Assembly: GCF_024741815.1 (NCBI RefSeq)
Contig: NZ_CP102951.1
Coordinates: forward strand, 2,371,001 to 2,435,000
DNA length: 64,000 bases
Reading direction: 5' to 3'
Source of the DNA: Pseudomonas sp. LS1212
Lineage (GTDB): Bacteria; Pseudomonadota; Gammaproteobacteria; Pseudomonadales; Pseudomonadaceae
Shown here: one piece after another, positions 1 through 8,550 of the stretch
Numbering within the stretch: the stretch's first letter is position 1
How the letters are laid out: each line of letters starts with the position of its first letter
Notes under the pieces: model-generated
Database searches by the model: none
Told to the model about the DNA's origin: nothing
The model's input: the letters and a program-made list of their open reading frames with translations, nothing else
Position numbers and translations under genes: made by a program

Positions 1-41
1 TCGGGCGGCAGCGAGTCGAACAGATCGAGGGTGGTTTGCAT
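1..41 (-). CDS. 5' end of an unidentified protein (partial)
   Basis: An ATG at 41-39 on the minus strand opens a frame that runs off the window edge and reads MQTTLDLFDSLPP. Only 13 codons are visible, so no domain can be assigned. The LDLF start loosely recalls the N-terminus of AlkB-type DNA dealkylases, but this is a weak guess. It is the first minus-strand gene beyond the Lrp-type regulator, about 130 bases from that gene's stop. Confidence 0.4.
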   Translation of the reverse strand, partial: MQTTLDLFDSLPP

Positions 42-168
42 GGGCTTGGTGTTACATGGCCAGGTTCTGCTGCACAGCGTATCCGATTTTTCCTGCTCTT
101 GGCGCAACCCCGCTATCACCCATTGCCGAGTGGGTGCTGTCGGTGGTTTCGGATCTCGTTCCCACGCC

Positions 169-606
169 CTAGGCCATCGGCGGCAGTCGTCGCTTCACCG
201 GGGTCTTCTTGACGATCGCGGTGTTGGTTTCAGCGTAGCCGTTGAGCCGGTCGAGCAGGGTGTCCAACTGCTCCATGGAGCGGACATGGAGGCGGGCGAT
301 GAAGCAATCATCGCCCGTCACCTTGTCGCACTCGGTGAACTCCGGGATGGCCACGATCTGCCGCTCGACCTCCTGCAACTGGCCGGGCAGGGGGCGAATA
401 CGGACGATGGCCTGCAGCTGATAACCGAAGCTTTTTGCATCGACGTCCACGGTATAGCCCTTGAGTACCCCGCGTTCCTCGAGCTTGCGCAGGCGCTCGG
501 CGACGCTGGGCGAGGACAGGCCGCTGATCTGCGCCAGCGCCTTGAGCGAGCGCCGCGAGTCTTCCATCAGCGCGCTGATCAACAGTTGGTCAATTTCGTC
601 AGTCAT
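169..606 (-). CDS. Lrp/AsnC family transcriptional regulator
   Basis: A 145-aa protein of normal Lrp/AsnC length. An N-terminal helix-turn-helix (about residues 5-50, with SLKALAQISGLSSPSVAERL) is followed by an alpha/beta RAM effector-binding domain (about 65-140, with TGDDCFIARLHV). These proteins form dimers or octamers that bind amino acids and regulate transport or metabolism. The ATG at 606 is preferred over the TTG at 633 because translation from it begins directly at the conserved helix-turn-helix. It is divergent from the EamA permease at 739 with 132 bases between, so that exporter is the obvious candidate target; this is inference from position. Confidence 0.9.
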   Translation of the reverse strand: MTDEIDQLLISALMEDSRRSLKALAQISGLSSPSVAERLRKLEERGVLKGYTVDVDAKSFGYQLQAIVRIRPLPGQLQEVERQIVAIPEFTECDKVTGDDCFIARLHVRSMEQLDTLLDRLNGYAETNTAIVKKTPVKRRLPPMA

Positions 607-724
607 GGCGGTCTCGACAGGTGATTGTTGCAATTTGCCTTGATCATAAAGGTAGATCGGCTTTTTTACCTTTTTCTGCGACTGGCGGCGCCCACCTTGG
701 GATTGCCATAATTTGTTCCTCAGA

Positions 725-730
725 AGGAGG
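725..730 (+). promoter_or_regulatory. Strong Shine-Dalgarno of the EamA permease
   Basis: AGGAGG lies eight bases before the ATG at 739 and fixes that start codon. Confidence 0.7.
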
Positions 731-738
731 AACCGATC

Positions 739-1635
739 ATGAATAACTCACTACGCCGTGGTTCGCTGGAAATGGTTGCCGCCATGCTGATTTCCGGCAC
801 CATTGGCTGGTTCGTCCTCGTATCCGGGCAGCCAGTATTGGATGTGGTGTTCTGGCGTTGCCTGTTCGGCGCCGTGACCCTGCTGGTGATCTGCGCGGCG
901 ATGGGCTTCCTGCGCCCGGGCATCCTGACCCGCACCACCTTTGCCCTGGCAGTGCTCAGCGGCGTAGCGATTGTCGGTAACTGGGTACTGCTGTTCGCCT
1001 CCTACTCGCGGGCCTCGATTGCCATCGGCACAGCCGTCTACAACGTACAGCCGTTCATGCTGGTGGTGCTGGCGGCGCTGTTTCTCGGTGAAAAGATTAC
1101 CGTGCAAAAGTTGTTCTGGCTGGCCGTGGCCTTCGCCGGCATGCTGGCCATCGTCAGCGCCCATGGCGGGCAGAGTGAGAACAGTGGCGAGTACCTGCTC
1201 GGTATCGCGCTGGCGGCCGGGGCTGCACTGCTGTATGCCTTCGCCGCGTTGATCATCAAGCGCCTGACCGGCACGCCGCCGCACCTGATTGCGTTGATCC
1301 AGGTGGTCACCGGTGTGTTGCTGCTGGCTCCCTGGGCGAACTTCTCGGCCATGCCTGAGCAGACCGGGCCCTGGGCTTCGTTGGTGACCCTGGGTATCGT
1401 TCACACCGGCGTGATGTATGTGCTGCTGTACGGCGCCATACAGAAACTGCCGACGGCGCTGACCGGGGCGTTGTCGTTCATCTACCCGATTGCGGCGATT
1501 TTCGTCGACTGGTTTGCCTTTGGTCATCGTCTGGACATGGTGCAATGGGTGGGCGTGATCGCGATCCTGCTGGCGGCGGCGGGGATGCAGCAGGGGTGGT
1601 GGTTGCGGCCACGGCCGGTCGGGCAGGTTGGGTGA
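739..1635 (+). CDS. EamA (DMT) family permease
   Basis: A 298-aa integral membrane protein with about ten hydrophobic segments in two EamA repeats (roughly residues 10-140 and 155-288). This is the standard architecture of drug/metabolite exporters in the cytoplasmic membrane. Family members often export amino acids or other small metabolites; the substrate cannot be read from sequence. A strong AGGAGG fixes the start. The divergent Lrp-type regulator (606) makes amino-acid efflux under Lrp-like control plausible, by analogy with other Lrp/exporter pairs. Confidence 0.85.
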   Translation: MNNSLRRGSLEMVAAMLISGTIGWFVLVSGQPVLDVVFWRCLFGAVTLLVICAAMGFLRPGILTRTTFALAVLSGVAIVGNWVLLFASYSRASIAIGTAVYNVQPFMLVVLAALFLGEKITVQKLFWLAVAFAGMLAIVSAHGGQSENSGEYLLGIALAAGAALLYAFAALIIKRLTGTPPHLIALIQVVTGVLLLAPWANFSAMPEQTGPWASLVTLGIVHTGVMYVLLYGAIQKLPTALTGALSFIYPIAAIFVDWFAFGHRLDMVQWVGVIAILLAAAGMQQGWWLRPRPVGQVG

Positions 1636-1645
1636 ACGTAATGGC

Positions 1646-1719
1646 CTCATCGCTGGCAAGCAAGCTCCCACAAGGTGTGTAGTCGTTACTCTCGTTCCCA
1701 CGCAGAGCGTGGGAACGAG
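1646..1719. repeat. REP-like remnant and perfect palindromic repeat
   Basis: CTCGTTCCCACGC-AGA-GCGTGGGAACGAG at 1691-1719 is a perfect 13-bp-arm inverted repeat. It is preceded by a half-unit of the genus-typical CATCGCTGGCAAGC...CTCCCACA repeat at about 1648-1674. The same palindrome recurs inside the 3194-3300 element. It lies between the convergent permease and SIR2 genes, where REP-type hairpins usually act as mRNA-stabilising or termination structures. Confidence 0.7.
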
Positions 1720-2556
1720 TTAGAGACGTTCAACCAACCACGGCAACACTTCCTCGCACGACGCCTCAATCTTCAAATCCATCAAGTCATCAGCACGAGT
1801 CTTCCCCAGATTGATCGCAAACAGCGGCTTGCGCTGTTCAGCCATCATCCGGCACAAGCGAAACGCGGAATACGCCATCAACGAAGAGCCCACCACCAAC
1901 AAGCCGGCTGCTTGTTCGACCGAGCGGGTGGCCTTGGCTGCAGTGGCCTGGGCCACATTATCGCCAAAAAACACCACGTCCGGCTTCAACCGTTCACCGG
2001 CGCAATGGGGGCAACGGGGCACCTGGAAACGCGCTTCGAAGGCCGGCGCGAGCAAGGTATCGCCGTCGGGCACCAGGGTGGCGTCGACGCCCAGCAGGTA
2101 AGGGTTTTGCGCTTCCATCAGGCTTTGCACCGCTTCGCGATCGATGCGCTGGGCGCAATCGAGGCACAGCACCCGATGCAGGCTGCCATGCAGCTCGATC
2201 ACATCCTGGCTACCGGCCTTGTCATGCAGCGTGTCCACGTTCTGGGTGATCAGCCCGGTAATTCGCTGTTGCGATTGCAGCGCCGACACGGCGTGATGGG
2301 CGACGTTGGGCCGCGCCTGGCGGATACGCGGCCAGCCGAGCATCGCCCGCGCCCAGTAGCGGCGCCGTGATGCCGGGGTACCGAGGAATTCCTGGTACAT
2401 CATCGGAGCCCTGCCGCGACGTACACCGTCGTTGTCGCGGTAGTCGGGAATACCCGAAGGCGTGCTGATGCCAGCGCCGGTCAGGACAAGGAACGGCGCG
2501 GCTGCCATCGACTGGCAGAGGGTTTCCAGCGCATTGCTGATTTGGCTATCGAACAT
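1720..2556 (-). CDS. SIR2 family NAD-dependent protein deacylase
   Basis: A 278-aa sirtuin. The NAD-binding motif GAGISTPSGIPDYR is near residues 28-41, TQNVDTLH supplies the conserved Asn/Asp, and HG in ELHGSLH supplies the catalytic His. Two Cys pairs (CLDC and CPHC) form the structural zinc site, and GSSLM closes the Rossmann fold. Sirtuins remove acyl groups from lysines at the cost of NAD. The ATG at 2556 starts just before the catalytic core, so the longer upstream reading frame was discarded. It is monocistronic and convergent with the EamA gene. Confidence 0.93.
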   Translation of the reverse strand: MFDSQISNALETLCQSMAAAPFLVLTGAGISTPSGIPDYRDNDGVRRGRAPMMYQEFLGTPASRRRYWARAMLGWPRIRQARPNVAHHAVSALQSQQRITGLITQNVDTLHDKAGSQDVIELHGSLHRVLCLDCAQRIDREAVQSLMEAQNPYLLGVDATLVPDGDTLLAPAFEARFQVPRCPHCAGERLKPDVVFFGDNVAQATAAKATRSVEQAAGLLVVGSSLMAYSAFRLCRMMAEQRKPLFAINLGKTRADDLMDLKIEASCEEVLPWLVERL

Positions 2557-2667
2557 GTTGGAGCTCCGACAGGGTACAGGCGACGAATGAGGAAAGTATG
2601 CACGCTGCAAACCGGTGGGCCTGGCTTTTAAGCTCGATCTCGTTCGACATCGGTTGTGTACAAGGCC

Positions 2668-2673
2668 AGGAGG
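2668..2673 (+). promoter_or_regulatory. Shine-Dalgarno deciding a GTG start
   Basis: AGGAGG lies six bases before GTG 2680 and selects that codon over the upstream in-frame GTG at 2656, which has no comparable signal. Confidence 0.65.
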
Positions 2674-2679
2674 CTCAGT

Positions 2680-3168
2680 GTGAAAAGTTCGGAAGGCAAG
2701 TCTTTCATTGCAACGCTGCATTCCACCACCCCGGGAATCGAAGGGAAAATCGGTATCAGCGTGCCCCTGACAGAGTTCGATTTCGCTGTCAGTGGCTGGT
2801 TGCAGGTGACGACACGTGGTGAACGATCCGTGCCAGTGTCGTTGCGTTTTGATTATCTGGCGCAGGCAGAGGATCGAATCCTTTACAACATATTCTGTGA
2901 AAGCAAAGCAGGGGGCTATCAAGGCGCGAAGTTGGGTGTCAGCCGTAATGGTTACTTGGGGCTGTACCAGCGGGCGGAGGTGGAATCCTACTGGAAGGTC
3001 GAGCCGATCGGTGAAGACTGGGAGCGTTCGAATGAGCGCCACTTCATACTGCGAACTGCGACAGGTCGCAGGGTAAAGAATTACCAGTACGATAATCGGG
3101 ATGATTACCTGAATTACGATGCGGGCGTACCGCTTACTTTCCTGGCGAAGGTTAAAAAGACATTTTGA
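2680..3168 (+). CDS. Small protein of unknown function
   Basis: A 162-aa soluble protein starting with GTG behind a perfect AGGAGG. It has no signal peptide or membrane segment. Composition and alternation of hydrophobic and polar residues suggest an all-beta fold, with many aromatic residues in the second half (GYLGLYQRAEVESYWKVEP). I do not recognise the family. It is divergent from the sirtuin gene and followed by a repeat element, so it appears monocistronic. It could belong to a lectin-like or toxin-like beta family, but nothing diagnostic is visible. Confidence 0.7.
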   Translation: MKSSEGKSFIATLHSTTPGIEGKIGISVPLTEFDFAVSGWLQVTTRGERSVPVSLRFDYLAQAEDRILYNIFCESKAGGYQGAKLGVSRNGYLGLYQRAEVESYWKVEPIGEDWERSNERHFILRTATGRRVKNYQYDNRDDYLNYDAGVPLTFLAKVKKTF

Positions 3169-3193
3169 GCTGGGGCGGCAAGGGCAGAAACTT

Positions 3194-3300
3194 CCTCGTT
3201 CCTCTCTGCGTGGGAATGCAATGCCTGACGCTCCAGCGTCACTTTGCTGCGCGTCTGCGGAGGCATTCCCACGCAGAGCGTGGGAACGAGAGGAACGAGG
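3194..3300. repeat. Long imperfect inverted repeat of the GTTCCCACGC type
   Basis: Outer arms CCTCGTTCCTCT / AGAGGAACGAGG and inner arms CTGCGTGGGAATGC / GCATTCCCACGCAG flank a central segment of about 40 bases. A copy of the 1691-1719 palindrome sits in the right half. It separates the orphan 162-aa gene from the end of the ABC transporter operon and may act as a bidirectional terminator. Confidence 0.75.
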
Positions 3301-3306
3301 GGGAAA

Positions 3307-4134
3307 TCAGGAATGCAGTCGCTTCTGCGCACGCTTGTCAGCCAGATACTGGAACACCAGGCGCGCGATCAAAATCGCCAGGGTGATCGAAATCAGCAGT
3401 ACCGAGATGGCCGCCACGCTCGGGTCGACGTTGTCGCGCAAGCCGCTCCAGATCCGTTTGGGCAGCGTGTCGACGTTGACGCTGGTGATGAACAGGGTCA
3501 CCGCCACTTCTTCCCAGGACAGCGCAAAGCTGAGCAGGGCAGTGGAGGCGATACCCAGTTTCAGGTTCGGCAGGATGACCATGAAGGTGGTCTGCATCAG
3601 ACTGGCACCCAGGTTGCGCGAGGCCAGTTCGATGCGGCGGTCGATCTGGCTCAGCGCAACCAGCATGGTGACCACCCCGTAAGGTACGACCATGATCACA
3701 TGGGCAATCACTACCCCGGCCAGCGAGTCATAGCCAAAACCGGGTGCATGACGGCCCAGGTTGGTTTCCATGAAATACAGCACCAGCGCCGAGATGACCG
3801 GAGGAATGGCCATGGGTAGCAGCACCAGGCCGATCAGTGCGGTCGCCAGGCGTGAGCGCATGTACCAGATGCCCAGGCTGAAACTGGCGGCGAGCAGGGT
3901 TGCGATCACGCTGGTGGCCACGGCGATGGTCAGGCTCTGGCTGATGCTCGAGAACCAGTCCGGGTTGCTCAGCAAGGCCTCGTAGTGACGCAGCGACCAG
4001 TTGCCTTCGGGCATCGACAGGTAGCGCTTGCTGGTGAAGGACACCGGGATGACCGTCAGCAGCGGGAACAACATGAAGGCCATGGCGACCACGGCGAGCA
4101 GACGGGTACTCAGGCTTGTGCGATGGGTATTCAT
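3307..4134 (-). CDS. ABC transporter permease, PotC-like
   Basis: A 275-aa inner-membrane permease with about six transmembrane segments and the EAA cytoplasmic loop (region ASRNLGASLMQTTF, about residues 171-184), which contacts the ATPase. It is the last gene of a minus-strand operon: ATPase, binding protein, PotB-like permease, this permease. It starts 7 bases after the upstream permease stop. The family imports polyamines or related cationic compounds. The substrate here is unknown, though the operon adjoins an AruI-like decarboxylase. Confidence 0.9.
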   Translation of the reverse strand: MNTHRTSLSTRLLAVVAMAFMLFPLLTVIPVSFTSKRYLSMPEGNWSLRHYEALLSNPDWFSSISQSLTIAVATSVIATLLAASFSLGIWYMRSRLATALIGLVLLPMAIPPVISALVLYFMETNLGRHAPGFGYDSLAGVVIAHVIMVVPYGVVTMLVALSQIDRRIELASRNLGASLMQTTFMVILPNLKLGIASTALLSFALSWEEVAVTLFITSVNVDTLPKRIWSGLRDNVDPSVAAISVLLISITLAILIARLVFQYLADKRAQKRLHS

Positions 4135-4141
4135 AATGATC

Positions 4142-5014
4142 TCAACCTACCAGTCGATTGACGCGGGTAATGCGCATCAGCACCCAGATCAATGCACTGA
4201 CCAGTGCCAGCAGCACCACGCTCAGCGCAGCCCCCAGGCCCCAGTTGCTGGTCTGGAACATTTGCAGGAAAACGTACTCGGCGATCATCACCGTTTGCCC
4301 GCCGCCCAACAGCACCGGGGTGATGAAGAAGCCAAGGCAGAAAACGAAGACCATGATGAAGGCACCCAGTAACCCCGGCAGCGTCTGTGGCAGCAGCACT
4401 TGCCAGAACGTGCGCAGGGCACCGGCACCCAGGCCGCGCGAGGCCATGAGGATGCGCTGGTCGAGTTGACGCATGCTCGAAAGCAGCGGGAACACGGCGT
4501 AGGGGATCATCACGTGGAGCATGCCGATGACCACGCCGATCTCGTTGCGGCTCAATTGCAGCGGCTGATCGATCAACCCCAGGCCCTGCAGGCTCTCGTT
4601 CAGCAGGCCGTTGCTGCGCAGGGCGATCAACCAGCCGAAAGCCCGCACGAGCACCGAAATCCAGAACGGGATGAAGATGCAGATCTCTACCACGCGCTGC
4701 CAGAACGGCGGGCTGAATACCCAGCAGTAAGCCAGCAGGTAGCCAATCAACAATGCCAGGCCACTGACCGTGAGACACAGACGCAGCGTGCGCCAGAGCA
4801 TTTCATGGATTGCCGGGTCGCTGGCGATGCGCTGGTATTGCTCGATGCCGGGCTCGGGCAGGGTGAAACTCCAGCCCACCACACCCAGAAACGGCAGCAC
4901 ATAGAAGACCAGCAGCAATACCGGAAGCGGGAACAGCAACAGCCCGCGCTCCAGGGCAGGCGAGCCGCTTGCGGTCCTGAGCCTGGGCTTGGTCAAGGTC
5001 ATGGTCTGGGTCAT
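4142..5014 (-). CDS. ABC transporter permease, PotB-like
   Basis: A 290-aa permease with six predicted membrane helices. The EAA-type loop (ASRGLGAGALRTFWQVLLP) lies near residues 192-210. It pairs with the PotC-like permease to form the membrane channel of a polyamine/opine-type importer. It begins 9 bases after the binding-protein stop, consistent with translational coupling in one operon. Confidence 0.9.
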   Translation of the reverse strand: MTQTMTLTKPRLRTASGSPALERGLLLFPLPVLLLVFYVLPFLGVVGWSFTLPEPGIEQYQRIASDPAIHEMLWRTLRLCLTVSGLALLIGYLLAYCWVFSPPFWQRVVEICIFIPFWISVLVRAFGWLIALRSNGLLNESLQGLGLIDQPLQLSRNEIGVVIGMLHVMIPYAVFPLLSSMRQLDQRILMASRGLGAGALRTFWQVLLPQTLPGLLGAFIMVFVFCLGFFITPVLLGGGQTVMIAEYVFLQMFQTSNWGLGAALSVVLLALVSALIWVLMRITRVNRLVG

Positions 5015-5023
5015 GTCAAAGGC

Positions 5024-6136
5024 TCACTTGGACAGGCGGGTCAGATACTGTTCCAGCGCACCTGCGTAGTTGTCCGCGTACCACTGGGCGTTGAGGGCGA
5101 TCTGTTTTTTCAGGTTCTCGGGCGATGCGCAGTTGGCCGCCAGCTGCTCGGCGTCCATCAATTTTTCAGTGGCGCTGTTGGACGGCCCATTACCGAGCAA
5201 TTCGAAGAGTTTGAGCTGGCCTTCAGGCTGCAACGCCTGCTGGATGAACTGCATGGCAGGCGCGCTGCCGGCAGGGTTGCCCTGCAAGACTGCCCAACTG
5301 CTGGAATTGATAAAGCCGTTGTCAAAGCTCCAGCGCACGCGATTTTCGCTGTCTTCGGCCAATAGCTTGGCCCGGGTGTGCCAGATCGCACCGACCGAGA
5401 CTTCGCCTTCGATCATCAGTTGCTGGCTCTCGGCACCCGAGCTCCAGAAGGACAATACGTGCGGTTTGATTTCGTCGATCTTCTTCAGTGCACGCGGGAC
5501 ATCCAGCGGGTAGAGCTGATCGGCAGGCACGCCGTCGGCCAGCAGGGCGGCCTCGAGCATCCCGTTCATCCACTTGTACATCGTGCGTTTGCCGGGAAAC
5601 TTCTCCACGTTCCAGAAATCGGCCCAGTTTTTCGGGCCCTGCTCGCCAAACTTTTCGCTGTCCCAGGCCATCACGTAGCTGAACTGATAGCTGGCAATAC
5701 CATGGTCGCTGCAGAGCGCCGGGGCGACCTGGTCGCGCTTGATAACGCTGTAGTCCAACGGCTGCAGGATTTTTTCCCGGCCCAGGACCAGCGCCGAATA
5801 ACTCTCGACATCGACCACGTCCCAGCTTGGCTGACCACTGGCCAGTTGTGAGCGGACGGCACCCTCGGTAGGGCCTGCACCGTCGATGCGCACCGGTATG
5901 CCGGTGCTTTTGCTGAAGTTGTCGGTCCAGGCGCTGCGAAAGGCGTTGAGCGCATCGCCACCCCAGTTGACCACCACCAACGGTTTGTCCGCCGACCAGC
6001 TGATGCCACTGCGCAGCGCCAGTGGCACCGCTGCCATCAGGCCCATGGCCTGGAGGAAGGTGCGTCGGTTGATCTGCCCGCCGCGGGCTTTTTCGATAAG
6101 CACTTCAATGCAGTCGCGTTGGTGGTCCAGGCTCAT
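5024..6136 (-). CDS. Periplasmic extracellular solute-binding protein (PotD/AfuA-like)
   Basis: A 370-aa substrate-binding protein of an ABC importer. It carries a twin-arginine signal (NRRTFLQAMGLMAAVPLAL, about residues 24-42), so Tat export is predicted; this is uncommon but known for such proteins. The mature part starts near DKPLVVVNWGG and has the type-II periplasmic binding fold of the PotD/spermidine-putrescine group. ATG 6136 is chosen over TTG 6142 because of the GAGGAC Shine-Dalgarno. It lies between the ATPase and the permeases, as usual for the family. Confidence 0.9.
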   Translation of the reverse strand: MSLDHQRDCIEVLIEKARGGQINRRTFLQAMGLMAAVPLALRSGISWSADKPLVVVNWGGDALNAFRSAWTDNFSKSTGIPVRIDGAGPTEGAVRSQLASGQPSWDVVDVESYSALVLGREKILQPLDYSVIKRDQVAPALCSDHGIASYQFSYVMAWDSEKFGEQGPKNWADFWNVEKFPGKRTMYKWMNGMLEAALLADGVPADQLYPLDVPRALKKIDEIKPHVLSFWSSGAESQQLMIEGEVSVGAIWHTRAKLLAEDSENRVRWSFDNGFINSSSWAVLQGNPAGSAPAMQFIQQALQPEGQLKLFELLGNGPSNSATEKLMDAEQLAANCASPENLKKQIALNAQWYADNYAGALEQYLTRLSK

Positions 6137-6233
6137 GGGCAAGTCCTCGTTTGGTCGCGTGCGCTGTCTGTGCGCATGACGGCCTTTTGTTGTAATGGGA
6201 GAGTGCTTTGCTATACGTGCAGGGGAGGCGTTG

Positions 6234-7325
6234 TCAGGCCTGCAGCAGGAAACTCTGCTGCACTGGCCAGCTCAACCAGACCGCTGCACCACTGTTCATC
6301 AGGGCGCCGGGATGGTTGCCGGGCACCGACAGGTTGAGCGGCAGGGCATCGCCACCGACCTTGAGCGCCAGATGGGTGCTGGCGCCCTGGTAGACCTTGT
6401 CGATGAGCTGGGCCGGCATCACGTTGTGGCCTTCAAGGGTTGGCCGTTCGCGGTGCAGGTTCATGTGCTCGGGGCGCACGGCCAATACCACCGGTTGAGC
6501 GCCCATTGCCAGCGGGGCAAGGGCGTGCAACTGGCTGTCGGCACAACGGCCGCTGGCATGCGAGCCGTTGCGCATGACGTCGACCAGGGGGAAGAGGTTC
6601 ATCTTGCCCAGAAACTCGGCCACGAAACGGTTATCGGGCTGGTTGTAGATGGTTTGCGGGGTATCGACCTGGGCCAGGCGGCCATGATTGAAAATGGCGA
6701 TGCGCGACGACAGCGCCAGCGCTTCGCCCTGGTCATGGGTCACGAAAACGAAGCTGGTACCGACCTGGCGATGGATACGCTGCAGTTCGGTCTGCAATTG
6801 TTCACGCAGGTTCTTGTCCAGCGCCGACAGGGGTTCGTCGAGCAGCAGCAGGTCCGGTTCGAACACCAGTGCGCGCGCGATGGCAACCCGCTGTTGCTGG
6901 CCACCGGAAAGCTCTGACGGTTTCTTGTGCATATGCGCGCCGAGGCCGACCACCTCGAGAATATGCTTGACACGGCGCTGGCGCTCCTGGGCGTTGACCT
7001 TACGGATGCGCAACGGGTAGGCCACATTGTCCGCCACGCTCATGTGCGGGAACAGAGCATAGCCCTGGAACACCATGCCGTAGTTACGCTTTTCGGCCGA
7101 GCGCTTGATGATGTCGACGCCGTTTTCCATCAGCTTGCCGGCGGTGGGGTTGAGAAAGCCCGCGAGGATCATCAGCAGGGTGGTCTTGCCTGAACCCGAG
7201 GGGCCCAGCAGCGTGAGGAACTCCCCTTGGCGAACGTCCAGGTTAACGTTGTCCAAGGCAGCGAAACGACCGTAATACTGGCTGATACCTTGTGCACTGA
7301 GCTGAATCGCTGAACTACTGGACAC
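6234..7325 (-). CDS. ABC transporter ATPase, PotA-like
   Basis: A 363-aa ATPase. Walker A is GPSGSGKTT (about residues 42-50), the Q-loop is followed by the signature LSGGQQQRVAIARAL, and Walker B is LLLLDEPLSALD. A C-terminal TOBE domain covers about residues 280-360. It energises the polyamine-type importer encoded downstream. The start is GTG at 7325 preceded by AGAGGGAC. It is the first gene of the four-gene operon; 149 bases separate it from the LysR stop, leaving room for a promoter. Confidence 0.92.
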   Translation of the reverse strand: MSSSSAIQLSAQGISQYYGRFAALDNVNLDVRQGEFLTLLGPSGSGKTTLLMILAGFLNPTAGKLMENGVDIIKRSAEKRNYGMVFQGYALFPHMSVADNVAYPLRIRKVNAQERQRRVKHILEVVGLGAHMHKKPSELSGGQQQRVAIARALVFEPDLLLLDEPLSALDKNLREQLQTELQRIHRQVGTSFVFVTHDQGEALALSSRIAIFNHGRLAQVDTPQTIYNQPDNRFVAEFLGKMNLFPLVDVMRNGSHASGRCADSQLHALAPLAMGAQPVVLAVRPEHMNLHRERPTLEGHNVMPAQLIDKVYQGASTHLALKVGGDALPLNLSVPGNHPGALMNSGAAVWLSWPVQQSFLLQA

Positions 7326-7474
7326 TAATGAGTCCCTCTTTTGTTGCCACCGTGACGGTCAGGCCTGGGGTAACCCGAATGGGCGTTTGGCTCATTATTG
7401 TTAAAAATATCGCTACATCAATGGAATTATTTTGCCCTTACTGTTTAGTTTTTTTGCACAAAAAAGAGACCGGA

Positions 7475-8380
7475 TCAGACCGCGTCCTGCCAGCTGTGAT
7501 GAGAGGATTGCAGCTGGCTTTTCACCCAATTGCTGAACGCCTGAACCACCGGCCGCTCGGTCTTTTGCGGGTCGGCTACCAGGTAATAGCCGCGGTGCAG
7601 ATCGATGGTGATGTCGAACGGGCGTACCAGCAGGCCCCGGGACAAGGCGTCGCCGCTGATCAGGTTGTCGCCGATGGCGATGCCCTGGCCTGCGATGCAG
7701 GCGGACTGCGCGCAGTGGGCGTCGGAAAACAGGATGCCGGTCGCGGCGTTGACATGCGAGGCCCCGGCCGCCGTCAGCCAGACCCGCCAGTCCGAGTAGT
7801 CGGTCATGTGCAGCAAGGGATAACCGTTCAACTCCTGTGGGCTCTTCAAGCCACTCAGTGAATTGATCAGGCGTGGGCTGCACACCGGAAAGAAGCGCAG
7901 CGCGACGATCTCCTCGACCAGCAATTCCGGCCAGTCACCAATCCCGTAGGCGATGAACAGGTCGACAGTGGGGTTATTGGTGTCATCCGGTGTCTTGGGC
8001 GAAATCAGCTGCAATTGCACCTGTGGATACTGGCGCAGGAAACCGCCGATATGGTGGCACAGCCAATAGGTGGCAAACCCCGGGGCGCAACTGACGCAGA
8101 GCCGGCCCGAGACCTTCTGGTCATCGAGCAGATGGCCGGCTTCCTGCAAATTCAGCAGCAGCCTGTGTACTTCACGGGCATAGCGCTCGCCCTGGTAGGT
8201 CAGGCCGATCCCTCGGCCAATACGCTCGGTGAGGGCATAGCCGACGCATTCTTCCAGTTTGCTGATCTGGTGGCTGATGGCGCTGCGGGTCAGGCTCAAC
8301 TCTTTGGCCGCCACCGAGACGCTGCCAAGGCGGGCTACCGCGTCCAGGGCGCGCAGGGCTGTCATTGAAGGAAAACGCAT
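7475..8380 (-). CDS. LysR family transcriptional regulator
   Basis: A 301-aa LysR-type regulator with an N-terminal winged helix-turn-helix (SVSVAAKELSLTRSAISHQI, about residues 20-39) and a C-terminal type-II periplasmic-fold effector domain (about 92-293). It is transcribed away from the AruI-like gene and toward the ABC operon, so it sits between two gene sets it could coordinate. The 170-base divergent region contains clear ATTGTTG/CAACAAT dyads. The effector is unknown. Confidence 0.92.
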   Translation of the reverse strand: MRFPSMTALRALDAVARLGSVSVAAKELSLTRSAISHQISKLEECVGYALTERIGRGIGLTYQGERYAREVHRLLLNLQEAGHLLDDQKVSGRLCVSCAPGFATYWLCHHIGGFLRQYPQVQLQLISPKTPDDTNNPTVDLFIAYGIGDWPELLVEEIVALRFFPVCSPRLINSLSGLKSPQELNGYPLLHMTDYSDWRVWLTAAGASHVNAATGILFSDAHCAQSACIAGQGIAIGDNLISGDALSRGLLVRPFDITIDLHRGYYLVADPQKTERPVVQAFSNWVKSQLQSSHHSWQDAV

Positions 8381-8420
8381 AAATGATCCCGGGCAGGTGG
8401 TCTTGAGGTGAGTTTAATCG

Positions 8421-8469
8421 AACAATCAAGCGAAAAAAATTCGATTGTTGTATCGGTTGATTCAACAAT
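8421..8469. promoter_or_regulatory. Candidate LysR operator region
   Basis: ATTGTTG (8444-8450), 12 bases, CAACAAT (8463-8469) forms a perfect dyad of LysR-site size. A further AACAATC half-site at 8421-8427 pairs with GATTGTT at 8443-8449. All lie in the divergent intergenic region between the LysR gene and the ThDP enzyme, where LysR proteins usually bind. No binding data are implied. Confidence 0.5.
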
Positions 8470-8550
8470 ACTAGCTCAACTCGTCGCGGGTCGGAGTTGG
8501 CCCGTGAGCTGTTTTTTCGTTTGGTGGTCCATCGTAAAAGAGGTGCTTGC

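Noticed and set aside
751..1701. Long minus-strand frame opposite the EamA gene
   Set aside because: Its Gln/His/Arg-rich composition is typical of a shadow frame, and the plus strand has a clear ten-helix permease.
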